This document shows, in pieces, positions 17,906 to 26,793 of a DNA stretch of 64,000 nt. The position numbers and the translations under genes were made by a program. The first letter of the stretch is position 1. Each line of letters opens with the position of its first letter. The notes below the pieces were generated by a model. That model had not been told where the DNA came from. It did not search any database and saw only the letters and a list, made by a program, of their open reading frames with translations. This DNA is from Desulforapulum autotrophicum (GTDB lineage Bacteria; Desulfobacterota; Desulfobacteria; Desulfobacterales; Desulfolunaceae): contig DYJE01000022.1 of NCBI GenBank assembly GCA_020723285.1, forward strand, positions 1 to 64,000, read 5' to 3'.

Positions 17906-17956
17906 CCTGTCTCCTGTCGGCTGATGGTTTTTGTATCTATATCAGCCTTTGCTGTT

Positions 17957-19147
17957 TCATGAAAACAACTGTTTTCTGAAGGACCCGGGGTCCACCAGAA
18001 GGTTCAATATCTGTTTCCTCGTCGCGACGATCAAGTCTTCCGGGACGTCCTGGCCGTTGGTGATAAACGACACGGGAAGTTTGTGGTCCATGATCTGATC
18101 GATGACGCGGCCCGAACGCCGTGTTTCGTCCACCTTGGAAAACACATAACTCGACGGCGAAAGGGCGCTGAAACTTTCCACGGTTTCCCGCATGTCCATG
18201 CGCTCCATGGAGGCGTTGATCACCAGATGGGTCTCGATGCCCGGAACCGCCCCGAGCATGGTTTTCATGGACTGCATGCGCGGGTGGTCCAGATGGCTCT
18301 GGCCGCCGGTGTCGATGAGCACCACATCCATGGCCGAAAGCTTGGTAAGAGCCCTTTTCAGATCTTCCGGTGAAAACGCCGGGATGCAGGGAAGACCAAT
18401 GATGGCCGAATAGGTCTTGAGCTGGTCCACGGCACCGATCCGATAACTGTCAACGGACACCAGTCCCACCTTTTTTTTCCTCTTGAGACCGATATACGCC
18501 GCCAGCTTGGCGATGGTGGTGGTTTTGCCCACGCCGGTGGGACCGACGAAGGCCGCGTGAACCGGACCGTCCTTTTTTCTTCCGATAAACGGGTTCACGG
18601 TGTCGATGGAAGCGATCAGCCCCTTCAGCACTCTCACGGTGAAATCAGACGGTCCTTCCGCTGTCTCGTCCATACCCTTCCTGAGGAAAAACCGGGTTCT
18701 TTTTTCGGACAGCCCGCTGGTGATGAGTTTGGAGTAGACTTTCATGGTTTCCTTGTCTCCGGCCAGAAGTTCATGGGCGTCGTCGCTGAACTGGGTCCAG
18801 CACAGAATATCCCGGATGCTGCCGATGTCCGCCTGAACGCTTTCCCAGGACCCGGCCCTGGGTTTGACCGGGGCATAAGTTCCGCCCTGGAGAAAACGGG
18901 AGGTGATCTTCTCGATCTCGAAGTCCACGTCCCTGTCACTTTCCTCCTTAAACCCCGCAAGGGGCACAGAAGGGGCGGCGGACGGCGGGGGAGACGCCTC
19001 AATCTGGAAAAGATCCTTGCCGTAAGGATCCCTCGGGGCTTTGGGGATGCGCCGTGTCTTGATGATCAGGGCGTCCTCGCCCATGTCTTCCTTGACCTGA
19101 GCCATGGCGGCCTGCATGCTGTGAGCCGAATAGGTTTTAACTGTCAT
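17957..19147 (-). CDS. flhF: FlhF, SRP-type GTPase for flagellar placement
   Basis: 396 residues, AAGGTGA before ATG 19147. The start MTVKTYSAHSMQAAMAQVKE is the typical FlhF N-terminus, followed by a variable basic linker (about 30-100), an N domain (about 105-190) and a G domain with P-loop GPTGVGKTTT (202-211), VDSYRIGA, DTGGQ and the guanine-specificity region SKVDE. Its GTPase is stimulated by the DQA motif of FlhG encoded next. DTGGQ replaces the more usual DTAGR/DTPG. Confidence 0.96.
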   Translation of the reverse strand: MTVKTYSAHSMQAAMAQVKEDMGEDALIIKTRRIPKAPRDPYGKDLFQIEASPPPSAAPSVPLAGFKEESDRDVDFEIEKITSRFLQGGTYAPVKPRAGSWESVQADIGSIRDILCWTQFSDDAHELLAGDKETMKVYSKLITSGLSEKRTRFFLRKGMDETAEGPSDFTVRVLKGLIASIDTVNPFIGRKKDGPVHAAFVGPTGVGKTTTIAKLAAYIGLKRKKKVGLVSVDSYRIGAVDQLKTYSAIIGLPCIPAFSPEDLKRALTKLSAMDVVLIDTGGQSHLDHPRMQSMKTMLGAVPGIETHLVINASMERMDMRETVESFSALSPSSYVFSKVDETRRSGRVIDQIMDHKLPVSFITNGQDVPEDLIVATRKQILNLLVDPGSFRKQLFS

Positions 19148-19221
19148 ACATCACCTTTTTTTCATGTCCATTCAGCCGTTCAATCCATCCGCGATGCCGG
19201 TATTTCCGGAAACACGGCCTG

Positions 19222-21303
19222 TCACTTCACTTTTCCCACAGCCTTGATGTTGATGCTGGGGGTCACTTCGGCATGGGAGATGACCATCACCGACGGGACA
19301 TACTGCTCGATCATCCGCCGCAAATGCCGCCGGATTCCCGGAGAGCAGAGAATCACCGGCTGGATGTTCATCATCATGATTTTTTCCACTTCCGCCTTGA
19401 TGGCCCGGATGATCTTTTCCGCCTTGGCCGGGTCCATGGCAAGGTAGGACCCGTGTTCGGTCTTCTGGACGTGCTTGGACAGCATGTCTTCGATTTCCGG
19501 GGCCAGGGTCAGAACCGGAAGGGTGCCGTCAGGCTGGATAAAAGGCCCCAGGATGAATCGGCCCAGCTTCTGGCGCACGTATTCGGTGAGGAGATCCGTG
19601 TCCTTGCTCATGGTTCCGTAATCCGCAAGGGTTTCCACGATGCCCAGGAGATTCCGCACGGACACCCGTTCGCGCAGAAGGTTCTGGAGCACTTTCTGGA
19701 CCATGCCTAGCGTCAGAACGTTGGGGACCAGCTCCTCCACGGCCTTGGGATTGGTTTTGGACAGGTTGTTCAGCAGTTGCTGGACTTCCTGCCGGCCCAT
19801 GAGTTCCGCCGCGTTGTTTCTAATGATTTCCGTGATGTGGGTGGCCATGACCGTGGAGTTGTCCACCACGGTGTATCCGGCGAACTTGGCGTCTTCCTCG
19901 CGGTCCGGGGGAATCCACAATGCCGGGAGGTTGAAGGCCGGTTCGGTGGTGGGGATGCCGTCCACTTTCTGCATGATGTCTCCGGGGTCCATGGCCAGGA
20001 GATGGTTGACCATCAGCTCGCCCCCCGCCATGTCCGTGCCTTTGATCAGCATCCGGTATTCCGACGGTTTGAGTTTCAGGTTATCCCGGATATGGATGGG
20101 TGGAATGATGATGCCCATTTCACTGGCGAACTGCCGCCTTATGGCCCGTATGCGCCCCAAAAGGGTTCCGTCCTGGGCTTTGTCCACCAGGGGAATCAGG
20201 CCGTAACCCACTTCCAGCTCCATGCTGTCCAGAGACAGGAGATGTTCCACGTCTTCAGGTCCCGGTTCTTCCGGGGCTTCCGCCGTTTCTTTTTCGATGA
20301 GGGCTTTTTCTTCCTCCACCGCCACGCTCTTCCTGAAATAGTACACGCTTCCGGCCAGACCTGCACCAAGACCCATGAAGGGAATGGCGGGAAGTCCGGG
20401 AACAAGGCCCAGAAGAAAAACGATAAACGAACCGATGTAGATGGGAACGTCCTGGGAGAAGATGTGTTTGCTGAATTCCTTGCCCATTTTTTCTTCGGCG
20501 CTGCTCCGGGAAACCAGGATACCTGCCGCCGTGGAGATGATGAGGGCCGGGATCTGGCTGACAAGGCCGTCGCCGATGGTCAGAAGGGTGTACACACCGG
20601 CGGCGTCCACCATTTCCATGTTCTGCTGGAACACGCCGATAAAAAACCCGCCGACGATGTTGATGGCCGTGATGATGAGACCGGCCACCGCATCTCCCCG
20701 GACGAATTTGCTGGCACCGTCCATGGCCCCGAAGAATTCCGATTCCCGGGCGATTTTTTCCCGGCGGGCCTTGGCTTCGTGTTCGTCAATCATGCCGGCG
20801 TTCAGGTCGGCGTCAATGGCCATCTGCTTGCCCGGCATGGCATCCAGGGTGAACCGCGCCGCCACTTCGGCGATACGCCCGGAACCGGCGGTGATGACCT
20901 TGAAGTTCACGATGACGAGGATGATGAAGATGACCAGACCCACCGCATAGTTTCCGCCCACCACGAAGTTGCCGAAAGCCATGATCACGCTTCCCGCCGC
21001 TTCCGGTCCTTCGCTGCCTTTAAGAAGGATCAGCCGGGTTGACGCTACGTTGACGGAAAGCCGGAACAGCGTGAGAATCAGCAAAAGGGGCGGAAAGATG
21101 GAAAAGTCCAGGGGCTTGATGGTGTACATGGTGGTGATGAGAACGATAACCGCCATGGCGATGTTCAAAGCGAGAAGAAAATCGAGGAGAATGGGCGGAA
21201 CCGGGAGAATCATGGTGATCAGAACACCGATGACGGCAAACACCATGCCGATGTCGGCGGACTCTTTCCTCATTCCGGTCATGATATCCTGAAAGACGGC
21301 CAC
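19222..21303 (-). CDS. flhA: FlhA, flagellar export gate protein
   Basis: 693 residues, GTG start at 21303 with AAGGAG upstream. The N-terminal half has about eight membrane helices and the FHIPEP-type signature region ('RIAEVAARFTLDAMPGKQMA' followed by IDADLNAG). The C-terminal cytoplasmic half (about 330-693) is the chaperone/substrate docking platform. It is full length for the family. Gene order flhB-flhA-flhF is standard. Confidence 0.97.
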   Translation of the reverse strand: MAVFQDIMTGMRKESADIGMVFAVIGVLITMILPVPPILLDFLLALNIAMAVIVLITTMYTIKPLDFSIFPPLLLILTLFRLSVNVASTRLILLKGSEGPEAAGSVIMAFGNFVVGGNYAVGLVIFIILVIVNFKVITAGSGRIAEVAARFTLDAMPGKQMAIDADLNAGMIDEHEAKARREKIARESEFFGAMDGASKFVRGDAVAGLIITAINIVGGFFIGVFQQNMEMVDAAGVYTLLTIGDGLVSQIPALIISTAAGILVSRSSAEEKMGKEFSKHIFSQDVPIYIGSFIVFLLGLVPGLPAIPFMGLGAGLAGSVYYFRKSVAVEEEKALIEKETAEAPEEPGPEDVEHLLSLDSMELEVGYGLIPLVDKAQDGTLLGRIRAIRRQFASEMGIIIPPIHIRDNLKLKPSEYRMLIKGTDMAGGELMVNHLLAMDPGDIMQKVDGIPTTEPAFNLPALWIPPDREEDAKFAGYTVVDNSTVMATHITEIIRNNAAELMGRQEVQQLLNNLSKTNPKAVEELVPNVLTLGMVQKVLQNLLRERVSVRNLLGIVETLADYGTMSKDTDLLTEYVRQKLGRFILGPFIQPDGTLPVLTLAPEIEDMLSKHVQKTEHGSYLAMDPAKAEKIIRAIKAEVEKIMMMNIQPVILCSPGIRRHLRRMIEQYVPSVMVISHAEVTPSINIKAVGKVK

Positions 21304-21398
21304 GGTTATGACTCCTTGTTTCGTTTGTCCGTATTTTGGCGCATTGTCGGAACCCTGACGGAGCGGCGGACCGTGGGTGGGTCAAGGCGAAGGGACGA

Positions 21399-22466
21399 TC
21401 AGATTCGTTTTCCCTTCATTCTGAAGACATAGGCGAGAATTTCGGCCACCGCTCTGTAAAAATCACCGGGTATTTCCTTTCCGATGTCCACTGTCTTATA
21501 CAAGTTCCGGGCCAATTCCTTGTTCTCGACAATGGGAACCTGGGCTTCCGCGGCGATCTCCCGGATTCTCTGGGCGATCACTCCGGCACCCTTGGCCACG
21601 ACCCTGGGCGCTTTCATTTCCATGGGTTTGTATGAGATGGCTACGGCGATGTGGGTGGGGTTGGTGACGATGACGTCGGCTTTGGGAACTTCGGCCATCA
21701 TGCGCTTTTTGGCGGCTTCGAACTGAAGGGTCCGGATACGGCTTTTGACCTTGGGATCCCCTTCGGTCTGTTTGTGCTCGTCCTTGACTTCCTGTTTGGT
21801 CATTTTGAGTTTTTCTTCAAACTGCCAGCGCTGGTAAAAATAATCGGCGATGGCCACGGCCGCCATGGGCAGGATCACCCAGATGAAGATTTTGTAGGTG
21901 ACCTTCATCAGATACACAAGAATCATGGCGATGCTGCTGTCGTGAAGTGATCGGATATGCTCCATTTCCCCGCTCACGGCGATCCATGCCAGAAGACCGG
22001 TGAGGCCCAGTTTGGCGACACTTTTTATGAGTTCCACCACCGAACTTAACGACATTTTTTTCGCGAAGCCCTGAATGGGGTCGAGTTTGGCGAATTTGAA
22101 ACCGATGGCCTTCCAGGAGATCTGGAATCCCACCATATAGATGTTGGACGCAAGGGCCACGAGGAACACGGCGGCCATCACCGGTGAAAAGGTCAGGACG
22201 AAATTGAGGGCGTAGCGGTAGAACAGGCTGACGGTCTGGGCGTCCGTGAAATCGGGGATTTGGTCGAAGGTCAGGCAGTCCCTTAAAACGCCCACCATGT
22301 TGTCGTACATGAAGCGGCCTGAAACCTTGATGATGATCACGCCAGCGAGAAGAACGAGTACCGAGGGCACTTCGGCGCTTCGGGCCACGTCCCCCTGTTC
22401 CCGGGCGTCCCTGCGCTTTTTCTCGGTTGCAGGTTCGGTTTTTTCCTGCATGCTGTCGTTGGCCAT
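21399..22466 (-). CDS. flhB: FlhB, export gate specificity-switch protein
   Basis: 355 residues from ATG 22466 (AGGAG at about 8 bases), rather than a longer upstream frame that runs through a repeat element. The typical start EKTEPATEKKRRDAREQGDV is followed by four membrane helices (about 33-205), a linker and the autocleavage site NPTH (269-272) in the VIVTNPTHIAVAISY context. Cleavage at NPTH switches export from rod/hook to filament substrates. Immediately upstream is MITE copy A. A stand-alone homologue of its C-terminal part (FlhX) is encoded at 10809. Confidence 0.96.
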   Translation of the reverse strand: MANDSMQEKTEPATEKKRRDAREQGDVARSAEVPSVLVLLAGVIIIKVSGRFMYDNMVGVLRDCLTFDQIPDFTDAQTVSLFYRYALNFVLTFSPVMAAVFLVALASNIYMVGFQISWKAIGFKFAKLDPIQGFAKKMSLSSVVELIKSVAKLGLTGLLAWIAVSGEMEHIRSLHDSSIAMILVYLMKVTYKIFIWVILPMAAVAIADYFYQRWQFEEKLKMTKQEVKDEHKQTEGDPKVKSRIRTLQFEAAKKRMMAEVPKADVIVTNPTHIAVAISYKPMEMKAPRVVAKGAGVIAQRIREIAAEAQVPIVENKELARNLYKTVDIGKEIPGDFYRAVAEILAYVFRMKGKRI

Positions 22467-22502
22467 GCCATGCTCCTGGTGTAGCGTTCTGAGGCAATCT
22501 AT

Positions 22503-22670
22503 CGTAGGTCGGCTTCTCGGCACGAAAGCCGACAAATGACCCCATCCTTTTTATGCGGTGTACCCGCATTTGACACACAATCTGTGTCATAAAATAAACA
22601 TCGCCATGAAGCTGACACCCGATTATTCTGAGGATCGGGTCATTTGTCGGGTTTTTGAACCCGACCTACG
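22503..22670. repeat. MITE-like REP-pair element, copy A (fliR|flhB junction)
   Basis: About 168 bp bounded by inverted ends. The left end starts CGTAGGTCGG and folds as GTCGGCTT...AAGCCGAC; the right end is GTCGGGTT TTTG AACCCGAC followed by CTACG. The GTAG-plus-palindrome format is that of REP sequences mobilised by RAYT transposases. The interior (CCCCATC, ATGCG, GTCATAA, GAGGATCGGG) is shared with copies B and C. It lies in the gap between fliR and flhB and disrupts no gene. Confidence 0.85.
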
Positions 22671-22688
22671 AGGGATTGCCGCTCTGCC

Positions 22689-23483
22689 TTACCCTCCCAA
22701 AAGCCCCATCAGCGACACCAGCACCTTGCTGAAGGAGCCCATGTAATTCCGGGTCATGATCAGGATCACCTGAAGGGTGATGCCGAAAGTGACGAGGCCC
22801 ACGGCGATCTGCACGGGAAACGCCACGATCATGATGTTCATCTGGGGCACGAATTTGGCGCATATGCCAAAGGCGGCGTTGGTGAAGAACAGTGCCGCCA
22901 TGGCCGGGGCGGACATTTTGACACCCAGGGCGAACAGGCCCGTGGCCATGTCGATCATCTGCCGGTTCATGTTTTCATGGAGGTAGAAATCCCCCATCTT
23001 CACCAGCCGGAAGCTTTCCACCAGGGCCTGTATGATGGTGTGGTGGCCGTTCAGCATGATGAAGATCAGGATCACCACCAGATAGGAGATCTGGGAAATG
23101 ATGGAAAGATCCGTGCCGCTCTGGGGATCGATGACGTTGATCATGGAAAATCCCATCTGAAATCCCACGATCTGACCCGCCAGCTGGACCGCCCCGAAGA
23201 AGATGTCCACCGAATAGGCCAGGACCATGCCCACGATAATCTCCCCCACCACCAGAACCCCGAAACCCAGACTGCTGTCGGGAAACAGTTCAGGTTTAAC
23301 ACCGGCCACAGGATAAAGAATGAAGGTGATGAGAAGGGCGAGTCCGATTTTGGCGATGCCGGGAACCACCGGCGAACTGAACACGGGAAACATGAACAGG
23401 AAAATGCTCACCCGGACCAGAATCAGGATGAACACTTTGTATTCGCCGGGTGAAAAATCGAGGATTTCCATGGGGACCGTCAC
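22689..23483 (-). CDS. fliR: FliR, flagellar export gate protein
   Basis: 264 residues, GTG start at 23483 overlapping the fliQ stop by 4 bases (GTGA); ATG 23471 is an alternative. A polytopic membrane protein with about six helices and typical FliR segments (RVSIFLFMFPVFSS near the N-terminus, GEIIVGMVLAYSVDIFFGAV, GFQMGFSMINVIDPQSG, AAPAMAALFF-type helix). It forms the FliPQR channel. Translationally coupled to fliQ. Confidence 0.96.
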   Translation of the reverse strand: MTVPMEILDFSPGEYKVFILILVRVSIFLFMFPVFSSPVVPGIAKIGLALLITFILYPVAGVKPELFPDSSLGFGVLVVGEIIVGMVLAYSVDIFFGAVQLAGQIVGFQMGFSMINVIDPQSGTDLSIISQISYLVVILIFIMLNGHHTIIQALVESFRLVKMGDFYLHENMNRQMIDMATGLFALGVKMSAPAMAALFFTNAAFGICAKFVPQMNIMIVAFPVQIAVGLVTFGITLQVILIMTRNYMGSFSKVLVSLMGLLGG

Positions 23484-23749
23484 TTGATGTACATGGGAAG
23501 GTTGTTGATCAGCTTGGTGGTGTACGATGTCATTTTCTCGATCATCCAGGGTGCGAAGAACAGCATGCCCATGAACACAGCGAGGATTTTCGGGATAAAG
23601 GTGAGGGTCATTTCGGAAATGGACGTCACCGCCTGGAACACCGAAATGGCGAGGCCCACGATCAGCCCTAGCACAAGCATGGGGGCGGAGACGATCAATG
23701 TCAGCATGACGCCTTCCTTGGCAAGGGAGATGACGGTTTCCGGGGTCAT
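23480..23749 (-). CDS. fliQ: FliQ, flagellar export gate protein
   Basis: 89 residues from ATG 23749 (MTPETVISLAKEGV) with AGGAC upstream; an in-frame extension to 23803 reads into non-coding sequence next to MITE copy B. Two membrane helices with the VGLAISVFQAVTSISEMTL signature. It packs around FliP/FliR in the export channel. Full length. Confidence 0.96.
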   Translation of the reverse strand: MTPETVISLAKEGVMLTLIVSAPMLVLGLIVGLAISVFQAVTSISEMTLTFIPKILAVFMGMLFFAPWMIEKMTSYTTKLINNLPMYIK

Positions 23750-23803
23750 GGGAAGTCCTTTTTTAGGTAAAATTGCTAATGAATGAACGTTGAACCAGTT
23801 CAT

Positions 23804-23967
23804 CGTAGGTCGGCTTCACGGCACGAAAGCCGACACATGGCCCCATCCTTGTGATGCGGCGCACTTACGCTGGCACTCAAACTCCGTCATAAAAAACATC
23901 GTGATATACATACGCCCGATTCTTCGGCGGATCGGGCCAGTTGTCGGGTTTTTGAACCCGACCTACG
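23804..23967. repeat. MITE-like REP-pair element, copy B (fliP|fliQ junction)
   Basis: About 164 bp. Same architecture as copy A: left end CGTAGGTCGGCTTC..., right end TTGTCGGGTTTTTGAACCCG then ACCTACG. The inverted ends can be matched over roughly 40 bp (TGGCCC-ATCC follows the hairpin on both sides). It sits between the fliQ start and the fliP stop. Confidence 0.85.
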
Positions 23968-24010
23968 AGGGTTTGCCGATGTGCCGGGGCCAAATTCACA
24001 TGCTTTCGTC

Positions 24011-24820
24011 TCATCCGCCGCCTGAAAAACTCTTGATCAGCGAGCCCACCACCAGATTCCAGCCATCCACCAGCACAAACAGCATCAGCTTGAACGGCAA
24101 TGAAATCATGACCGGCGGCAGCATCATCATACCCATGGACAGAAGCACACTGGCCACCACCATGTCCAGGATCAGAAACGGAATGTAAATCACGAACCCG
24201 ATGATGAACGAAGTCTGGAGTTCGCTGATCACAAAGGCCGGGGTGAGGTGGAGAAGCGACAGTTCGTCGCGGTTCCGGGGTTTGCCTTCGCCTGAGATTT
24301 TCACGAAAAGGGCGATGTCCTTTTCACGGGTGTTGGCCAGCATGAAGGCTTTCACCGGCACGGCGGCCCGGTCGAATGCCGTCTGATAGGTGATCTGTTT
24401 GTCCATATACGGAGACAGGGCGTTGTCGTAGACATTCTGCCACACGGGTTTCATGATGAAAAACGTGACGAACAGGGCGAGACTCACCAGGACCTGGTTG
24501 GGCGGGGCTGACTGGGTGCCGATGGCCTGGCGCAGAAAGTGGAACACAATGAGAATCCGGGTGAACGACGTGAGAAGGATCAGGATGGACGGTGCAAGGC
24601 TGAGGATGGTGAGAAGGGCGATGACTTCCAGGGCCACCGCCACGTCGCCGGGGTCTTTGGCCCGGTCGATGCCCACTTTCACCGCGGGGATGGGCAGGGT
24701 TGTGGCGGCATCCGCCGTCACCGGCAGCGAAACGATCGTCATAAAAAAGCCCAGGGCGATCATAAAGCCCAAAACGGTTTTATAAACGGCGGACGGTTTT
24801 TTCATGACAGTCATGCTCAC
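24011..24820 (-). CDS. fliP: FliP, flagellar export gate protein
   Basis: 269 residues. The frame opens with GTG 24820 (GGAG at 7 bases) 2 bases beyond the fliO stop; ATGs at 24814 and 24805 are alternatives. A cleavable signal-like N-terminal helix is followed by the FliP core: ILLTSFTRILIVFHFLRQA, PPNQVLVSLALFVTFFIM, RDELSLLHLTPAFVISELQ and LVDGWNLVVGSL. It builds the FliP5 ring of the export channel. Confidence 0.96.
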   Translation of the reverse strand: MSMTVMKKPSAVYKTVLGFMIALGFFMTIVSLPVTADAATTLPIPAVKVGIDRAKDPGDVAVALEVIALLTILSLAPSILILLTSFTRILIVFHFLRQAIGTQSAPPNQVLVSLALFVTFFIMKPVWQNVYDNALSPYMDKQITYQTAFDRAAVPVKAFMLANTREKDIALFVKISGEGKPRNRDELSLLHLTPAFVISELQTSFIIGFVIYIPFLILDMVVASVLLSMGMMMLPPVMISLPFKLMLFVLVDGWNLVVGSLIKSFSGGG

Positions 24821-24822
24821 CT

Positions 24823-25206
24823 TCAGTCTCCAGCCGCCGCGGGAAGAGTCTCCCGGCCGATCTTTGCGCTGATTTTTGAAAACACGTCTTTGAACAGGGA
24901 ATCAACGAACATGGCCGGAGCTTCTTCGGCCCCTTCGGTCACCGGTTCATCCGGACCGTCGAATTCCGCGATGCGCGAAATCCCCTGGGATGTCACGCCG
25001 ATCAGAATTTTCCGCCCCATCACATCCATCAGATGAAGCCGTTCCTTGGGGGACAGGTAGAAAGACGACACCAGGCGGATCATGCCCCGGGCCTGCCCGC
25101 CCTTGGGCCGTGTCATGTGTTTGAGTGCGAAAAGCACGGCCATGAGAAGCCCGAGAACCAGGCAAAGTCCGCCCAGCGTTTTGAACATCAGAATCCAGAA
25201 TTCCAT
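24823..25206 (-). CDS. fliO: FliO, export gate assembly protein
   Basis: 127 residues, GGAGG before the ATG. One N-terminal membrane helix (about 8-28) and a small cytoplasmic domain with SSFYLSPKERLHLMDVMGRKI and GVTSQGISRI, the FliO signature region. It helps FliP ring formation. Its stop nearly touches the fliP start. Confidence 0.92.
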   Translation of the reverse strand: MEFWILMFKTLGGLCLVLGLLMAVLFALKHMTRPKGGQARGMIRLVSSFYLSPKERLHLMDVMGRKILIGVTSQGISRIAEFDGPDEPVTEGAEEAPAMFVDSLFKDVFSKISAKIGRETLPAAAGD

Positions 25207-25245
25207 GCTGCGCCTCCACGGTTTTTCATAAAAATGACACTCTTT

Positions 25246-25405
25246 CGTAGGTCGGGTTCAAAAACCCGACACAGGACCCCATCATTTACATGCGACGCAC
25301 GCCCAAAGGTCACGCCATCGTCATGATAAAAACATCATCGGCGTATAACGAAGGCCCCATTTATGAGGATCGGGCCAGTTGTCGGGTTTTTGAACCCGAC
25401 CTACG
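25246..25405. repeat. MITE-like REP-pair element, copy C (fliN|fliO junction)
   Basis: About 160 bp. Both ends here are near-perfect GTAG REP hairpins: left CGTAGGTCGGGTTC AAAA ACCCGAC, right GTCGGGTTTTTGAACCCGAC then CTACG. The interior shares ATGCGACGCA, TCATGATAAAAACATC and GAGGATCGGGCCAGTT with copies A and B. Confidence 0.87.
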
Positions 25406-25464
25406 AGGGTGTGACGTTTATGTGCCGGTCTCTGAAAAACCACCCATTCGATGTTTATCTTTTT

Positions 25465-25794
25465 CTACCCCAGGCTTCGAACCCGCTCCATGGGCGTGAT
25501 GATGTCCGTCAGGCGCACGCCGAACTTCTCGTTCACCACCACCACTTCGCCGCGGGCCACCAGTTTCCGGTTGATGAAAATTTCAAGGGGTTCTCCCGCC
25601 AGCTTGTTCAGTTCCACAATAGAGCCCTGGCCCAGCTGGAGAAGGTCGTTCACCAGCATTTTGCTGCGGCCCAGTTCCACCGAAAGCTCAAGGGGAATGT
25701 CGAGGATAAATTCGAGATCGTGGGCGTCCGCCGGTTTCCCCTTGCCCGGCTTGTCATCGGCGCTTTTTTCCACATCGTAGGTTTCGTCAGCCAT
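25465..25794 (-). CDS. fliN: FliN, C-ring switch protein
   Basis: 109 residues, AAGG before the ATG. A short charged N-terminus (1-25) precedes the SpoA/FliN domain (about 28-108) with FILDIPLELSVELGRSKM, LGQGSIVELNKLAGEPLEIF and GEVVVVNEKFGVRLTDI. It forms the base of the C-ring with FliM. Follows fliM by 8 bases. Confidence 0.97.
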   Translation of the reverse strand: MADETYDVEKSADDKPGKGKPADAHDLEFILDIPLELSVELGRSKMLVNDLLQLGQGSIVELNKLAGEPLEIFINRKLVARGEVVVVNEKFGVRLTDIITPMERVRSLG

Positions 25795-25802
25795 AAAAAT
25801 CC

Positions 25803-26783
25803 TTATCTCGTATAGAGTTTACGTTCCACCCTGAACGCCTGAAAGCCCCGCTGGATTCCCGCGTAGCCTTCAAGTTTGGGGTAATTGTCGATGAGGCCTT
25901 TCAACGTTTCCTCGGCGTCCTGGTCCAGCTCGATGATGTCGCCGGGCTTCAGGTAAATCAGACGTTCGCCGGTGATTTCCGTGGTCCCCAGCTGAACGGC
26001 CAGATCCACTTCGGAATCCAGGATGATTTCTTTGAGACGCTTCTGCCAGGTGTAGTCCACATCTTCCACTTCGGCCTGGAATCCGGCGGACAGCTTGCCG
26101 CGCAGAGGTTCGATCATGGCATAGGGCAGGCAGACGATGAGGGTTCCGGCGGTCTGTTCCAGTTCCACCTCGAACCGGGTCACGATGACCAGGTCCGTGG
26201 GCATGACGATGGTGGCGAACTGGGGGTTCACTTCGGACCGGACCATGGTGGTTTTCACCGGCTCCACGGGGAACCAGGCGGTTTCAAGGTCTTTCAGGCA
26301 GGCCACCACCACCTTGTTGATCATCACTTCCTCGATGGCCGTGAATTCCCGGCCTTCGATACGGGCCTTGGACGTTCCCTTGCCGCCGAAAAACTGATCG
26401 ATGAGGCTGAAAACCAGCTGGCTTTCAAGGACGAGCAGACCGTGCCCGCGCAACGGTTCCATGCGGAACACATGGAGGCTGGTGGGCACGGGAAGGCTTC
26501 GCCCGAACTCGGAGAATTTCAGGGTGTCCAGGGATTCGGCGCTGATGTCCACGTTGGTGTGGAGCATGCCGGTCATGCTGGCCCGGATCTCCCGTGCGAA
26601 ACGTTCGTTGATCACTTCAAAGGTGGGCATGCGCCCGCGGATCACCTGGTCCTGATTGGTGAAATCGTAGGTCACCACGCCTTCCGGTTCCGGGGCTTTG
26701 GTGTCTTTTTCCGTTTCCACCTTGCCCGCGCTCAATCCGGAAAGCAGACTATCGACTTCTTCCTGAGTTAAAATATCGCCCAT
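25803..26783 (-). CDS. fliM: FliM, flagellar motor switch protein
   Basis: 326 residues. The N-terminal CheY-binding peptide ILTQEEVDSLLSG (4-16) is present. A CheC-like middle domain (about 45-240) and a C-terminal SpoA domain (about 250-320, GDIIELDQDAEE) follow. Full length. It is the second gene of the sigma-54 operon starting at fliL. Its N-terminal motif is the reference for the ten repeats in the protein at 14619-16175. Confidence 0.97.
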   Translation of the reverse strand: MGDILTQEEVDSLLSGLSAGKVETEKDTKAPEPEGVVTYDFTNQDQVIRGRMPTFEVINERFAREIRASMTGMLHTNVDISAESLDTLKFSEFGRSLPVPTSLHVFRMEPLRGHGLLVLESQLVFSLIDQFFGGKGTSKARIEGREFTAIEEVMINKVVVACLKDLETAWFPVEPVKTTMVRSEVNPQFATIVMPTDLVIVTRFEVELEQTAGTLIVCLPYAMIEPLRGKLSAGFQAEVEDVDYTWQKRLKEIILDSEVDLAVQLGTTEITGERLIYLKPGDIIELDQDAEETLKGLIDNYPKLEGYAGIQRGFQAFRVERKLYTR

Positions 26784-26793
26784 ACGTCATCGC

